The position numbers were made by a program, and so were the translations under genes. Below are positions 43,292-55,921 of a stretch of DNA of 64,000 nucleotides, piece after piece. The DNA is from Stemphylium vesicarium (taxonomy: Eukaryota > Ascomycota > Dothideomycetes > Pleosporales > Pleosporaceae), in the NCBI GenBank assembly GCA_004380135.1, contig QXCR01000015.1, positions 310,001 to 374,000 of the forward strand. The letters are read 5' to 3'. Positions within the stretch are counted from its first letter, which is position 1, and every line of letters begins with the position of its first letter. The notes beneath the pieces were generated by a model, which searched no databases, was not told the origin of the DNA, and saw nothing but the letters and a program-made list of their open reading frames with translations.

Positions 43292-45777
43292 TTAATGGCC
43301 GACGGGAAGCCATGTTCTCCTTTCGTCCATACTGCGGGCCGTGCGACCTCCCGGCGTCAGAGGAATTTCGACGCGGGCGCGATCGTTGCGCTCGGGATCG
43401 CTGTCGGAATCGTATGCGTCTGATAAGCGGGAGAAGTAATCTGCCAACCCGTTGGTGGGAGAGGCGATAGTTTCGTATAGAGGTGGTGGCGTCTCTAGTG
43501 GTGGCGGAGGTTCTATTTCGGAGAATGCTGGTGGGTTGAATGAGGGTACGCGCATAAGATGAATGGGTCGCTGCACGGTGGAGTCGTTCGGTCCACCAAT
43601 GTGTGCTGCTTGCGGCCGAGTGAGTGCTGGTGGTGTGGGTAATGGTGGTTCTGTAAACCCTCTTGGGCGACCCATAGTACTCAAGGTTGGCACAAAGCCT
43701 TGTGGAGAGGTGCGACGAGCGGGTGCATTGGGACATCCGCACTCAGGTATCCGTGCTCCACCCATTGCGGGCTCAGGTGACGAGTAGGCCGGAAGTGCTG
43801 TGTTCGCTTGTGTAGCTTGACACGAGAGGATGTGGAAGGGAGAGTCAATTGAAATCTCAAAGTGTCGTCGTTTCGACGGATCATTTGCGTCCGGTTTCGA
43901 AAGGCGCATGACAAGCTAGCGGGCTGTTAGTGTGTGTGACGGTAAAACGCAAGATTGAACTAACCTTTATCCAATGATGCACCTGTATGTTCTGGTACGT
44001 GGTGTCGAAGTGCAACCTTGACGTCTTGTCCTTCTCTTTGAGGTTGTGGCAGCTTGGCAGTTGCACGTTGAACTCCATCTCAGTAGGTCCAATGTTCGCA
44101 TCTGCGCCAAGATCACCCAGGAGATTGGTAGGATCTTCTACTGGTACATCTTCGCCCCGAGAAGCGGCCGCTCGTTGGTCGTATGGAACACCACCGCCTG
44201 AAACTATCCGCATGGTGCTACCAGGGAAGGTACTCGTTGGTGGGCCGTCTGCGCGTTTCTCGAAAAGCTGAACTTTGCGGACTGGCTCCATTCGGTGTAC
44301 TCGCTTGTTGTTGCAGAAGTACTCGACATTCTCGGTGACAAACACTTTTATCCGATGACACTGGACCTTGGCCAACGGAGTGAGCTTGAACGCAATGGGC
44401 ACCTGTGCACCAAGCGGGAATGATTTGCCAGAAATTACAATGTCGTAATGTAATTGGTCTTCCCAGCTACGGCTAATGGCGATGGGCTCGACTTGCTCTA
44501 GTGAGCCTTCTGATGGTGCACGGATGAGAGTAACTTCCTTTGATCCCACAAGGTTGGTGCGGAAAGCTCCAGCGCGCTCGACGGTAGCTTCTAGTTCGTA
44601 CTTGACGGAACCAAGGTCGACATCGATGGTTTCGGGAAGGTGGCTGTCTAGCGGCAGCTCGAAGTTGTACATGTACTCGCCAGGGTTGAATGTTCTGTAA
44701 CCTTTCTGTGCCACCGAAGGGCCGCCTCCAGGGGTGTCACCTTTGCCGAAGCTTCGCGATTGGTTGACTTGGAGCGATAGCCGTTTTGCCTCTTTTGTCG
44801 TGAGGTTTAGGGAGGAGTTGTTGGGTGATCCAGTCAGGCCGTTGGTGCCGTTATATAGCTCCACGTGATCTGCGCCGGTGCCATTCTCTGCTGTGGGGAA
44901 CTGAGAGTTGAAGAATGGCCAAGTGTGGCTCATGAGGGTGTCCACCTCTTCAAATTCGACCTTCTTTGGGGGAATACCTGAGAATGTTAGCATTGGAAAT
45001 AATGCAACAAGTACAAAGTAACTCACCTTCTGGCCATTTGGTAGTGGCTTTTCCCCTAAATTTCAGGGTAATGGCCTTTAGCTTCGAAGGCTTGGTTATC
45101 TTTAAGCACAATGTACCGCGAAGCATAGCAGTGCTGCGCTCGGCGTGCTCAGCTTGCTCGAACCCCCGAAGGAAGAGAACAGGCTCAGTGAGCTGAACAT
45201 TTACGCTCAAACCACCGCCTGAAGCCACTGGCTTTTCCTCGGTCACGGGTTTGACGCTGCTTATTATGTTTTTAGCAGAAACACGTCCGGAAGACCAATT
45301 CGACTCCGCTACTGAGGGTCTTGGCATGCCTGCGGCAGCCAACGTTCCGCCAATTGCGCCCACGGCGCTGCTGCCCGAGTTCCTCGTCAGGGACCTCATA
45401 TCGCGATTCCGAGCCTCTGGAACGGAAGCGACCGAGTTGCGGTTGCTGCTGTTGGCGCTGGTTGACGACCGTGGGGTGGATATATCTGTTGTTTCGGGGT
45501 TGGAAGAGAAGTGGTTGTCGATAAAGGATCGTAAGAAACGTTTTGCGCTTTCGCGTGGGACCGCCAGCTTTTCGGTGAAGTACGACGTGCTCGTCGTCTG
45601 CCGTCGCTGGCTGCGAAGTAGTGTAGGATCAGGGCCTACGTGCGCAATGTGAATGCGGTGAGGTCGTCGGTTACGACCTTGGAAGATGCCGCGGTAGGAT
45701 CGTGTGGGGCTGTCTATGTGGTCGGGTATGTAACGTAAACGGCCACGGTCAGAGTATACAGCGTGGTACTCTGGCAT
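43292..45777 (-). CDS. arrestin-related trafficking adaptor (ART)
   Basis: Three exons on the minus strand: 45027-45777, 43965-44977 and 43292-43915, giving 795 residues, with introns of 49 nt each (GTGAGT..CAG and GTTAGT..CTAG). The N-terminal 180 residues are Ser-rich and disordered. An arrestin_N-like beta-sandwich follows from about 190 (SVNVQLTEPVLFLRGF, LCLKITKPSKLKAITLKFRG, GEYMYNFELPLDSHLPETI). Arrestin_C covers about 420-590 (LHYDIVISGKSFPLGAQVPI, HRIKVFVTENVEYF). The C-terminal tail is Pro-rich and has a PY motif PPLY at 732-735, with a weaker LPAY at 629-632. PY motifs recruit the Rsp5/HulA ubiquitin ligase, so the protein likely directs ubiquitination and endocytosis of plasma-membrane transporters. 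Which ART subfamily it belongs to is not clear. Confidence 0.9.
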
Positions 45778-47643
45778 AGCGACGATGCGTCAGTATATGT
45801 CAATGGCAGGTGATGGAGACGAAGGTTTGTTTTGCAAAGGCATGCATGGGGCGCGCGGTGTCTTATAGAGCGTGTATGGTGAAGATAGAGTATAGCAGGG
45901 CTTGTGCGACTCTTCAGAGTCATGAGAGGGGTACAAAGAGTGTCTTGGTCAAGGCAACCTAACCAGGTTCCTTGTCGATGGTTTGGGAAGCGACGATGTG
46001 GGTTGGGCGCTACGAAGACAAAGGGCCCGACCACGGTGAAGGAAATGAGGCAAGGACTTACAAGCAGGAACAAGGTCTCAAAGTGCTTCGGTGAGCATAA
46101 TGATGTGTAAATGGGATCAGCGCGACAGGCCACTGGAGTGTTGTGGAGCGGTGAAGTTGCCGGTACGTCGGAAGCGTGCGGGATTACCCTGTTGCTTCGC
46201 GTCTGCGCTGGCGATGGTGAAGAGTGCTTTGCCAGGTCAACAACGGCGAATAACAGGGACCTGCAGTGTTTTGAAGTGTGCCCAAACTAGCATGCAATCA
46301 TGTTACGGGCGAGCATGTCAGACTAAGCCAGGGCAGACGGCGAAAGTATGCCGGGGCACGATTGCAGGGAACCGACGGATGACGCGGACTTGCTGTGCTG
46401 TTGCTCGGCGGGGTCGCAGCACTAAGCCCACTGAAAGTGAAGGGATGGGCAACAGGCCTCTACAGCGGGAATAGTGTCGACAGTAATGGATGCGTCAAAG
46501 AATGCAAAAATCGGCGCGGAAGAGAATCCCGCGGCCCAAGTCGACCAGCAAGCGCATTATAGAGCCGTAGCTTGCGTGGACGGAGGCTCGGATGCATTAC
46601 ATCATGTTTAGCAACCAAGGGATTACAAGGACTGGCCGCAGGAGTTAAATCTCAAATGCCATCTGCTTCTAGACCGTTTGGCGGCTAGCGACCGACTCAC
46701 GGCGGCTTACCCGGCAAGGTACTGTGATCGACGACGGCCTTGGTTCGACGACTAAGCTGGCACGGACAGCCAACAGGGACGTCGATGACAAGAGAATTAA
46801 GTATGCGAGCGTGCGCACCTGATGGGCGTCAGGATGGCTATGCCGCAACCATATCCGGGCGAGCCTATACCCGGCCATGGCGCAGTCGAGGTGCGATCAG
46901 ATCGATGCGAGGACGCGGTCTTTTGAATACAGTGGTTCTCATGCAACTGGAGCCAGACATGACGGAGAAAAGTCCTGTTTCTTCATGCCCGGGCATCCCA
47001 CGCTTGCGCCATCGCATGCATCTAAAGGCCAGTTGATCCAGTATCGGCAGGGCGTCAGCGTAATGCGTCCCACACGATGCCAGTGTCGTCGAAAGAAAAA
47101 ATGCATCCTCGATGTGGTATTGATCGTCGGCTGGGGTGCTGAATCTGGAGATACATCAACCGTGAGTGGATGCATGGCTGCAACCTCGAGGTTGCGCTAT
47201 CGGCACCAGCAAAAGCTCGCTGCCACCTCAGCCCCCAGACACGCGATCTCAGGAACGAGGCGGTTCGTCATCACCCCCCATCCCTAGAGCCGTTCCGTGA
47301 TGGCTGTGGTGGGTACTCGGTTGAAAGAAAAAGCTTTTTTTTCTGCGTGGCAACTGACTGGTGATCGTCTGGGGATCTCCAAGGCAGAGCGGAAGGAGCA
47401 GCGAGATGCCGCCGAGGCGAGGCGAAACATTTCCTGACCGACAAGTTCAGGGCGAGCGGGCGATGAGGCGAGACGGGTCACGTGATCTCGTCTGTGTCTG
47501 GCTTCCCCGCAACGCGTGTGAGAATGGACTGGGCTTAGCTCCGACGCGCTCTCGACTCTCGGCGTTACGCATACGACACAGTCGATTGTGTATTCGGCCG
47601 ACACTGTAATGGATGAAAACGATGGAGGCTACGGTGCGCGAAC
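45778..47643. other. divergent intergenic region
   Basis: About 1.9 kb between the starts of the arrestin gene (minus) and the Dpb11/Rad4 gene (plus). Frames up to 139 codons exist on both strands but none is credible. It is presumably promoter and leader DNA for both genes. Confidence 0.5.
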
Positions 47644-50374
47644 ATGTATTCTTCTGCTGCTGACATCGACTCACACGATGCAGGGACAAGCCAATTGCCC
47701 CTGGCTGGCGCCATTCTCTGCTGCACCTCGATTGCCCCCGAGCAGCGCGTATGCCCGCCAATTCCCCGTATATGACTGTCGCTAATATCTGGTATAGACG
47801 CAACTGGCGGCCATCGGCGCGCAGATGGGCGCAACCATCAAACTCGACCTCACATCCGACGTAACGCACCTCATCGTGGGCAGCACCGACAGCGCCAAAT
47901 ACCGCTATGTCGCCAAGTCCCGCGACGACGTCAAGGTCCTGTCGCCGGAATGGCTAGGGGCGCTGAGGGAGGTATGGATGAGTGGAGACGACGACTTGGA
48001 CATCGCTGCGCTGGAGAAGGAGTACCGCATGCCTACTTTCTTCGGCCTCAAGATATGCCTAACTGGCTTCGAGGATCCTGAGCAAAGACGGAGCATCCAG
48101 GAGACGGTAGATGCCAACGGAGCAGAGTACCACGGCGACCTTACCAAATCCGTCACCCACCTGATAGCCGCCACCCCCTCGGGCAAGAAATACGAGCACG
48201 CTCTGAACTGGAGGATGAAGATTGTGTCGCTGGAATGGCTCGAGCAAAGTCTAGAAAGAGGCATGGCTCTTGATGAGGCTCTCTACAACCCCACAATGCC
48301 GCTGGAAGAGCGGGGGCAAGGTGCCTGGGAGCGCAGACAGCCCATGTCGCCTGCCATTGGTAAGCGCACAAGAGATGCGGAACCCAGCCAAGCCCTCAAC
48401 CCATTTCGAAGAAAGCTGCGGCGCTCAGCAAGCACGAAGCTAGGCATTCAAAGCGATGCACTGTGGGCCGGTATCACTGCGCCAAGCTTTGAGCAAAAGC
48501 TAGAGGAAGACGAGTGGACCGAGGATATTCTTGCTAAGCAAGATAGCACCAGAGCCAGCACTCGTACACAGACACCAGTGTCTCCTCATAGAGATGCGTC
48601 TGTTCTTCAACACGATGCGCTTACAGAGCCAAACCCTGTGGACCCTGCAGATGCTCACGAGCCATCCCTGCTCCCGCAACTTGACAAAGCTTCGCAGCAT
48701 GATGGCATTTTCGAAGGCCGGATTGTATGTCCACATGGCTTTGACACCGAAAAGGTTCAACATAACCCACCCGTACATTCTAGGCCTTGCTGACATCCAC
48801 TAGACAAGCATTTTACGGCAGCATCTGGAGAGCAATGGCGCTCGCGTCATACGTGCAGTCGAACTCAACAAGTTCTCATTGGACGAACTCAGACGAGGCT
48901 ACTTTGTGATACCGCATGACACTGAGGCTGACCTGACGGCACTTCCGGAGCATGCCGGATCCTACATATCCTTAGTCACTAATTGGTGGGTTGAAAGATG
49001 TCTATATGGCAAGCGTCTTGTAGACCCCGCAGAAGATGTCTTAAGTCGACCGTTCGAAAGACTAAGCATCAGTGGTATGTTTGCGCCCCACAAAATCCTT
49101 ATTGGTACTGACGTCGCTAGGCTTCTCCGGCTTGACCATCAACTCAACGGGCTTTTCCGGCATCGAGTTACTGCATGTGACCAAGGTCATCACCTTAATG
49201 GGTATGTGAATAAATCCGCGTGTACCGAGATGGTCTGACAATTTGGACAGGCGCCTCGTACGATGAGCAATTATCGGCAAAGACCTCGGTTGTGATCTGC
49301 AATCCTCCAACTGTGAATTCGCCGAAACTCAAATTCGCGACGGACAAGCGGATACCGGCTGTTCATGTCAAGTGGCTATGGGAATGTCTGCGTAGTGGGC
49401 GATTGCAGTCGTATGCCGAGTACCAATTGAACAAGACCGCCCAGCCACAAAAGCCTAGGCAGAGGTCTCAGCCTCAAGTACATGAGCCTACTGCGCCACT
49501 ATCCGATGGCCCTGCCAAGGCTCATGAGCAACCGCAAGCCCCGAAGATCGTGATGAAACAACGACGGCAGCAATTGCCTCAACGGCCTGGTGTCCTAGAT
49601 CTTGCACAGTCCGCGGATGCCTCCTCCACAGCAACAACCGACCCACCCGCTCGACCCAATGACAACACTGACAACCTGAACCGCGATGATGACGAATCTG
49701 CCATTAGCGGATTCGATGGCGCAGCATCATACCCCCTCGAGGAAGTCAGCGCGAATTCCCCGCGCCGTCCTTCAACTTCCTCCGAAAACTCCAAACTCTT
49801 TTCACGGGCCAGAAGTTCATCCGCCGAGTCCCTCATTGCGCCCGTACCCCGCAAATCTAAGCACGACCGAGACACAGCCACGACAGACCCTTTAAACCCG
49901 GAGCCAGCCCTAGACGCTGTCATCCCGGCTGATGCCGAGCCAGAGGTGCCGCAAGAACCGCCCAAAGAAAAAGAGCCAGAAGAAGAGAAAGACTACTCAT
50001 CTATCCTAGCTCAACTCCGCGCTAACCGCAAAGCTGCACCTTCGCCCGCAGATGGGCAGGCTGCATCTAAAATGCGGAAACGGCGCCAGCTGGGCCGCGC
50101 AACGTCTACGCGTTCGAATGCATCAGCAGGCGATAGTTCAGGAAACCTACTTGCAAATGACAACGAGGAAAACACTGTGCTAGTAGAGGAATACCAGCCT
50201 AGTCAAGAGCTGGGCTGGGACTCACCGGGTGCGGCGAAGGCAAGAGAACAGATGATTCGAAAGCTTGGTGGTACGGTGCAGGACAAGAGTGTGGCTGTAG
50301 AGGGGATTGGTGTTGTGAGGGATGTTGGTGGTGATGGAACGACAGGAAGAGCGGGAAGAAAGAGGAGAGGATGA
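47644..50374 (+). CDS. four-BRCT replication/checkpoint protein Dpb11/Rad4 (TopBP1)
   Basis: Five exons: 47644-47748, 47798-48754, 48804-49074, 49121-49201 and 49251-50374, giving 845 residues. The 35-codon first exon supplies LAGAILCCTSIAPEQR, strand one of BRCT1, joined to TQLAAIGAQMGATIKLDLT. BRCT1 is at about 18-105, BRCT2 at 113-205 (LKICLTGF..SVTHLIAA..WLEQSL), BRCT3 at 337-430 and BRCT4 at 435-535 (VKWLWECLRSGR). The C-terminus is a long acidic, Ser/Pro-rich tail ending in basic residues. Four BRCTs in two pairs plus a disordered tail is the layout of Dpb11/Rad4(Cut5). That protein bridges phosphorylated Sld3 and Sld2 in replication initiation and activates the ATR-type checkpoint kinase. 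The intron at 48755 uses a weak GTTCAA donor. Confidence 0.9.
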
Positions 50375-50604
50375 ACAAAAGAGGTTGCCAAGTGTATGTG
50401 TGACGGATACATACACGTGTCCAGAATGGGTTTGGATTCTTTGCATCGAACGGTATAGAAATGGGTTGCATAGCGAAGGTGTTCCGGGTAACATACGCAT
50501 ACACTAGGCGTTCTGCAAACTACATGTATAATATCTGATTCTTCCACCAACTTCCCTGCTGTCTCATACATATCATCCTTTCTCCTGTGTCTGGTGGTGC
50601 CACT

Positions 50605-51787
50605 TCAGATCCCATACGTGACTTTCAACCTCCTCTCCAAATGGCCCTTTGCCGTAATAACCTCATCCGCACCATCACCACTCTCACTCAACCCCAACCT
50701 CTTCCTCTGACTCCTCAACTCGCCCTCCCCTTTCCTTTCACGCCCAAAGTCCTCGATCAACCGACTAGGCACAGCATCCAAGCGTGCCTCATCAAGCGGA
50801 TGGCAGAAATACGCCATACTATACCGTTCCTCGCCGCCGCCCTCAAACGACACGCGATGGACCGTCGATTTAAGGAGTCCATTCGTCCAGTAGCATAGTA
50901 AATCGCCGATATTAACCAGAATAGGAGGATGCTGCAGCGTATCAGGAGAAGGGTTCACCGGCACCGGGATCCACGTTCCAGTCTGCGTCAACAGTTCCAA
51001 ACCTGGTTGGCCTGGGAGACGGAACAATAACGTCACACTACCGTAATCCGAGTGCGCGCCCGCTCGTATACTCATCTTTTCGTTCTTACCTCCTTGCTGC
51101 GGCGAGGTTTTCGGGTAGTATAGAAGGCGGAATATACTGCCGGAGGGCCCGAGGGATTGATCGTGGCGCTTGCTGAAGTAGTCTGCTTCGTCGATCTGGA
51201 GGGCCGTAGACAGCAAGGACAGTATCCGTGTGCAGAGGGTATGGCAGGATGTTTGGAAGCGCGATATCAGGGGTATGGAGGCGGAGAGGGGGGAGGGCAG
51301 GGGTTGGAGAGTGGGTTGGGGTGGGGCGATGTTGAAGGCTTCCTTGGGGTCGCCTTGCTGGAACGGGAGTCGTTAGGATTTTGGTCGAAAGTAGCTATGA
51401 TGGGAGCTGAAGACAAAACGTGGTTTCTTGTATTACCTTCTGTCCTTGCGGATCTAGCGATTCGCCTTGCATGGTTACCCAGCCCCGGTTTATGCCTCCG
51501 GCTTTGTCAGAGTGAATTGCATATTCGGCCTTTTGCTCTTCAGGGGAGGCGAAAAAGTCTTTGCTCTGTTTGAATTAGACTATGTTGGCTGTGTTTATGG
51601 GTTGGTTGTATGTTACCAGTCTGAACATATCATCAATGTCTTGAGGTGGGATGATTGCGCCGTCATTCTTGATATAGAGAAAGCCATTTTTCGAGGCTGC
51701 TTCGAGCACTTGCTCAGCAACTTCTTCAGATGGATTCGAAACATCAATCACAGCGATATCGTCTTGTTTATCATCTGGATGCGACAT
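50605..51787 (-). CDS. 2-oxoglutarate/Fe(II)-dependent oxygenase (IPNS-like)
   Basis: Three exons on the minus strand: 51617-51787, 51437-51565 and 50605-51357, giving 350 residues. It shows the N-terminal DIOX_N segment (AVIDVSNP near the start, NGFLYIKNDG) and a C-terminal double-stranded beta-helix. The iron ligands H202 and D204 sit in AHSDYGSVTLL, and H267 is in KSTVHRVSF. R278 (ERYSMAYF, an RxS motif) should bind 2-oxoglutarate. Such enzymes hydroxylate or desaturate small molecules in primary or secondary metabolism. The substrate cannot be inferred. It shares a 477-bp divergent promoter with the Mkt1 gene. Confidence 0.92.
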
Positions 51788-52264
51788 GTTGGATGTGGAT
51801 TGGAATTAGAAGACGGAGGGGTGATTGGAGATAAGGCAAGTGAGGGGCAAAAGTGCTAACGGTGGACTAAGTGTGGGCGACAGATAGCCGTCAACGTAAT
51901 GCGACTTTACATATAGGTGGAATTCAGACTACCTCAATCAAAGCGCACTGCTCGTTTATCGTGCATCTTCCCGGCAACACGCCGTGCACTTGGGCAATCG
52001 TGCGCCGTACCTGAGCTAGTGCCCGGCTGATCAGGGATTCTAACGTTCCAACGTTAGACGCCAAGGCGTGGAGCTGCGGCGGAGCTCCCAATTTCCCTAC
52101 GCAACACCCCGCAAACATTACACTTGTATCCCTTGTCCACCCAATTGCAGTGAGAGCAAAGCAGTATCGCCACATAATTTCCGACTTCAAATAGATACGC
52201 TTCTCGCTCCTTTTCACCACTTATTCTTACTGCCTCGCTGGCAATTCCACACGCGACTGGCACC
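51788..52264. other. bidirectional promoter (oxygenase / MKT1)
   Basis: A 477-bp spacer between divergent start codons. It contains a perfect inverted repeat (listed separately) close to the midpoint. No gene. Confidence 0.6.
52039..52058. promoter_or_regulatory. perfect 9-bp inverted repeat, possible operator
   Basis: The arms TCTAACGTT and AACGTTAGA are separated by CC. The element is 252 bp from the oxygenase start and 207 bp from the MKT1 start. Perfect dyad symmetry suggests a binding site for a dimeric factor. The factor is unknown. Confidence 0.4.
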
Positions 52265-54716
52265 ATGATCCGCGATTTCGTGCAATGGACGGCCGCCTTC
52301 AGCGAGCTGGGCGACCTCGAAAACATGCGCGGCTGCCGTGTAGGCATTGAAGCCGCCGAATATCTCAATCAACGCATTCTTAATCACCCTCGCGCAAAAG
52401 AACCTCTCGTCCCCGCACTCGGAGGCCTTCCGCTGGCCTTGACGCAACACATCGAGGAAGACCTGGCTTCTTTCAGCAGTTTCGAGATTGAACCGTACTT
52501 CATCTTCAGTGGTCTGGACATCACAAAGCAAGGGAACCCATTTGGACATAAAACAGCGGAGGCGACCGTCAACGCGGATGCATGGAATCTGTACGACAGC
52601 CACCAGGCCGAAGCATCAGTAGCCAAGTTCGGGGAGTCGAGTATGGCAAATCAAGGACAATGCTTGGACAATGTGCTGACCGGTCTCAGCATATGTAACC
52701 CCAGAAGATCTCTTCCGCGCACTGCAGTCCATCCTTACTGAGCGAAAGATCCGCTGGATGGTCGCGCCATACAGTGCCTGGGCCCAAGTAATAGAGCATC
52801 TACTGGAGAAACGGCAGCGGCTAACAATATGCAGCTGGCATACCTCGAGAAAAACGAATTTGTCCACGCGGTCGCCGCTTCGTCAGATGCACTCATCTTC
52901 GAGTGCACCAAAATCATCACATCGTGGGACTTTGAAGCGCGTCAGTTCACCTTCGTACGGCGAGAGAAGTGTGTAGCCGACCTCTCCAAATTTGTCGGCG
53001 CCCCCCAGATTTCCGATGACATCTTCCTGGACACATGCCTACTTGCTGGAACACCATTCCTACCCACACTTCCCGTATTGGATGCACCAAACAGGGCAGA
53101 GCTGTTGAAGCCCTACAGCGCCATCAAGATGATCATGAGCAATGGCCAATCCGGCTACTCGGTCGTCGTCAGCAACAATGATGTCCCGCCCTCTGGAAAG
53201 GAATACGTCACCAGGTACCAAAAAGCGCGTATGGCTGTCAAGAACCATCCTGTGTACACAGCGGATGGGAAGATCGAACCTCAAAATCAAGCTTCTATTC
53301 CGAACGACGCAGTTCAATACTTGGGTCAACGACTTCCGGATGAGATTTTCCATTACATGTCAAGAGGCCTCATCAGCTCACGCATTCTCCAGTGGCGCGC
53401 AAGCGGCGAGATATTCGAGGTCCCTCCCATGGACGGAGGAGAATCACCAGAGTACAAGAACCTCGTGAGCTCCAAACTAATCCCGCTACGAACTACTATC
53501 GTAAACTTGGTCTCCAGCTCCTTACATAACTGGTACCGACACAACGATCTGAAACAGACGAATTGGTTTTCGCTTGATCCAAGCAGGAAACAGGCTCCCA
53601 CTACTATCCATGTCGAGAAGCCGTCAGAAGCACAAGCACCGTCAATTGTTGATACGTGGAACGTCAAGGAAGCTACCTTTACGGACGCCGTTGGGAAACA
53701 CAAGGCATGTGATAGCGCAACCCAGCTCGTGTTTGGTACTAACATGAACCCCAGGATTGCGGAACCCTCGGCGCTGCCATCTTATCATTGCAAGATGGTG
53801 ACTTCGTTGCCAAAACCATCACCAAGAAGGACCCCAAGAACCAGCTCTCAAACACCGAAATTCTCTACAACTCAATATGGCGCTTCCTCGCCTTGCGCGA
53901 GTACGTGGACATAAAGACACACAGTCTTACTCCGTGGGGCAAGGTGCTAGCTGCTGTCATTGCCGGTCTCAAGGGCAAGCCAGAGCATGAAGAAGCAGCC
54001 GTGCTTGCGGTGGAACTGATTCGCATGGGTCTCCTCACTTCAGACATTACCATGTTTCCTACATACAATGGCGCACCGATGCGTGGCAGCAGTACGTCAA
54101 CTGACTAACATGAGTGCCTGCATGACTGACCATTCTACAGCAAAGGACAAGAACTCAAATATGTTGGTATCTCGCGTGGCTGGTCTCGGTATCCTACACC
54201 ACCGACCGATTGGCTTCACCGGTCCCCTGAGCCAACACCTTCTGGGATATAACTCCATCATCAACATCGTCCGTCAAACATTACGAGAACTCGTCGAAGT
54301 AGCCGCCACGCACTTGTTCATGTCCGGCTGCGCCAATCGACACGTCGATCTATCATCACTAACTATGCAGTAAGTAGTGAGTATTGGTCATCTGATTGAA
54401 TACGCTGACATGTGTTAGGCTACCATTCCTGCTACCTAACAACTGCGCGCTCAGCATTGCTGTTAAGTCCTACCTTGACGAGCTGCTCAGCAATGATGCG
54501 GACCCCACATCAGAGGAGACTAAGAGCCGTGTTATCGAAACAGCTTCAACGCGCTACTTCCCACAATCTCTCAACTTCTCGGGCGACCTCAACACGGCAT
54601 TCGCTATATGGGATGCGATATACGCCGGGGTCAACAGTGCTAATAGTACTACGATTCCAGAGGCCACAAAACAAGCGTGGACAGAGACTAACCAATGGCT
54701 CGCTGCACGCCGATAG
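52265..54716 (+). CDS. MKT1: Mkt1-like post-transcriptional regulator (XPG-like)
   Basis: Six exons: 52265-52640, 52690-52787, 52835-53704, 53755-54091, 54141-54369 and 54419-54716, giving 735 residues. The N-terminus has the XPG/FEN-like fold of Mkt1 (RVGIEAAEYLNQRIL, EDLASFSSFEIEPYFIFSGLDI, RWMVAPYSAWAQLAYLEK). The C-terminal Mkt1 domains follow (NTEILYNSIWRFLALREYV, LPFLLPNNCALSIAVKSYLDEL). In yeast Mkt1 acts with Pbp1 on translation and stability of specific mRNAs. Intron three begins with GC rather than GT (GCATGT..CCCCAG, 53705-53754, with an ACTAAC branch site), the only choice that keeps the frame without loss. Intron one has two in-frame acceptors 15 nt apart; the first gives STYVTPEDLF and fits better. 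Confidence 0.92.
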
Positions 54717-55921
54717 GATCGCGCGAACCGCGCTGTCGCCCGGATGTTGGACAGGCTCTATGACATGGAGGGGCCATAGGTACTACGCATGTAATCGCCC
54801 GAGCAGACGGGCTCCCCACCGTCGTGGGCGCTTTACGGTGACTGAAAAGTGGTTCCGCTTCCGATCTAAGAGCAGATGGAGAAGGACTGAAGACATGGAT
54901 GACCTGGTGGAAATACCCGCCGCATTACCACGGTGGCCGTAGTTCATGTAGGGGAGTCAAGACCGTAATTGCATGTGTCTGGGCAGTCATTCCATGGTGA
55001 ACTGTCAAAGCCGACCCCGTACTCCATGGTGTTCCCGTGCCTCTTTGACTGTGTTTGAATTTTCGTGGAGTGAGGCGCACTGCAAGGAATGGTGACAGGT
55101 TTTGTGTGATGGAGGCGAGGTGTTTATTTTACGTGATTGTGAAGATGGTAATATTCTATTGAAGTGCATGAGGCAAACCCAGATGGCTCCATGGATGCCT
55201 TCACCACGACAGCAAGTGAATGAATCACGCAATCTTGTGCCTACGATATTTCTTCAAGATGTCTCAGGGCAGTCAGGTTTCGATATGAGGACATGGGACC
55301 ACTAGAGCTTTTTATTACGTCTGTAGTAAATCCATACCTTCCATAATCATGTCTATGGCGGCGAAACTCAGAAGGCGCACGTCCAGTTGTTGTACCCCGC
55401 TGGTTGGTTGAAGACAGCCAGGTTTACTTATCATAAGCGACCGAAGGACCGATATCGATGTCTTTCTTGGCGTTCCCTAGGTGGCGTAGATGAGGCTGCA
55501 GCAGGCTCCAGGCGGCCGCGTAACAGCGCCAGTCTCACTCGGGTACTGCAAATAGTGGCACAGGGTGAAAGTGATTGGCCCGACTGGCGCTTGTAAGGGG
55601 CGACAGGATACAGTTGACGGTGAAGTGGACACAGTGTTTCTTATTAGGTTGGCTTGTCTAAGCGTTTCCAGCAACTTCCAATGTTGCGGCGGAAGGAGCA
55701 CGGACCCAAAGGCAACATTGAGCTAGCTCGAGCAGTGAGATCACCGCTGTTCAAGCTCCAACTTACTTAAACCACCACGCCCCAAACACTTAAGGTCATC
55801 TAAACTCCATCCTAACCCCCCCACCCACTTATACCCTCCACAACCGCGCTGCTGCTTCCACTGTCGCTCTTTGTACCGGAAACGCAACTCCCGCAGCACA
55901 ACACATAGACACATTAGCAAG
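54717..55921. other. intergenic region
   Basis: About 1.2 kb between MKT1 and CDC48. The last 150 bp are C/A-rich leader-like sequence with a TTATA element near 55830, about 90 bp before the CDC48 start. No supported gene. Confidence 0.5.
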
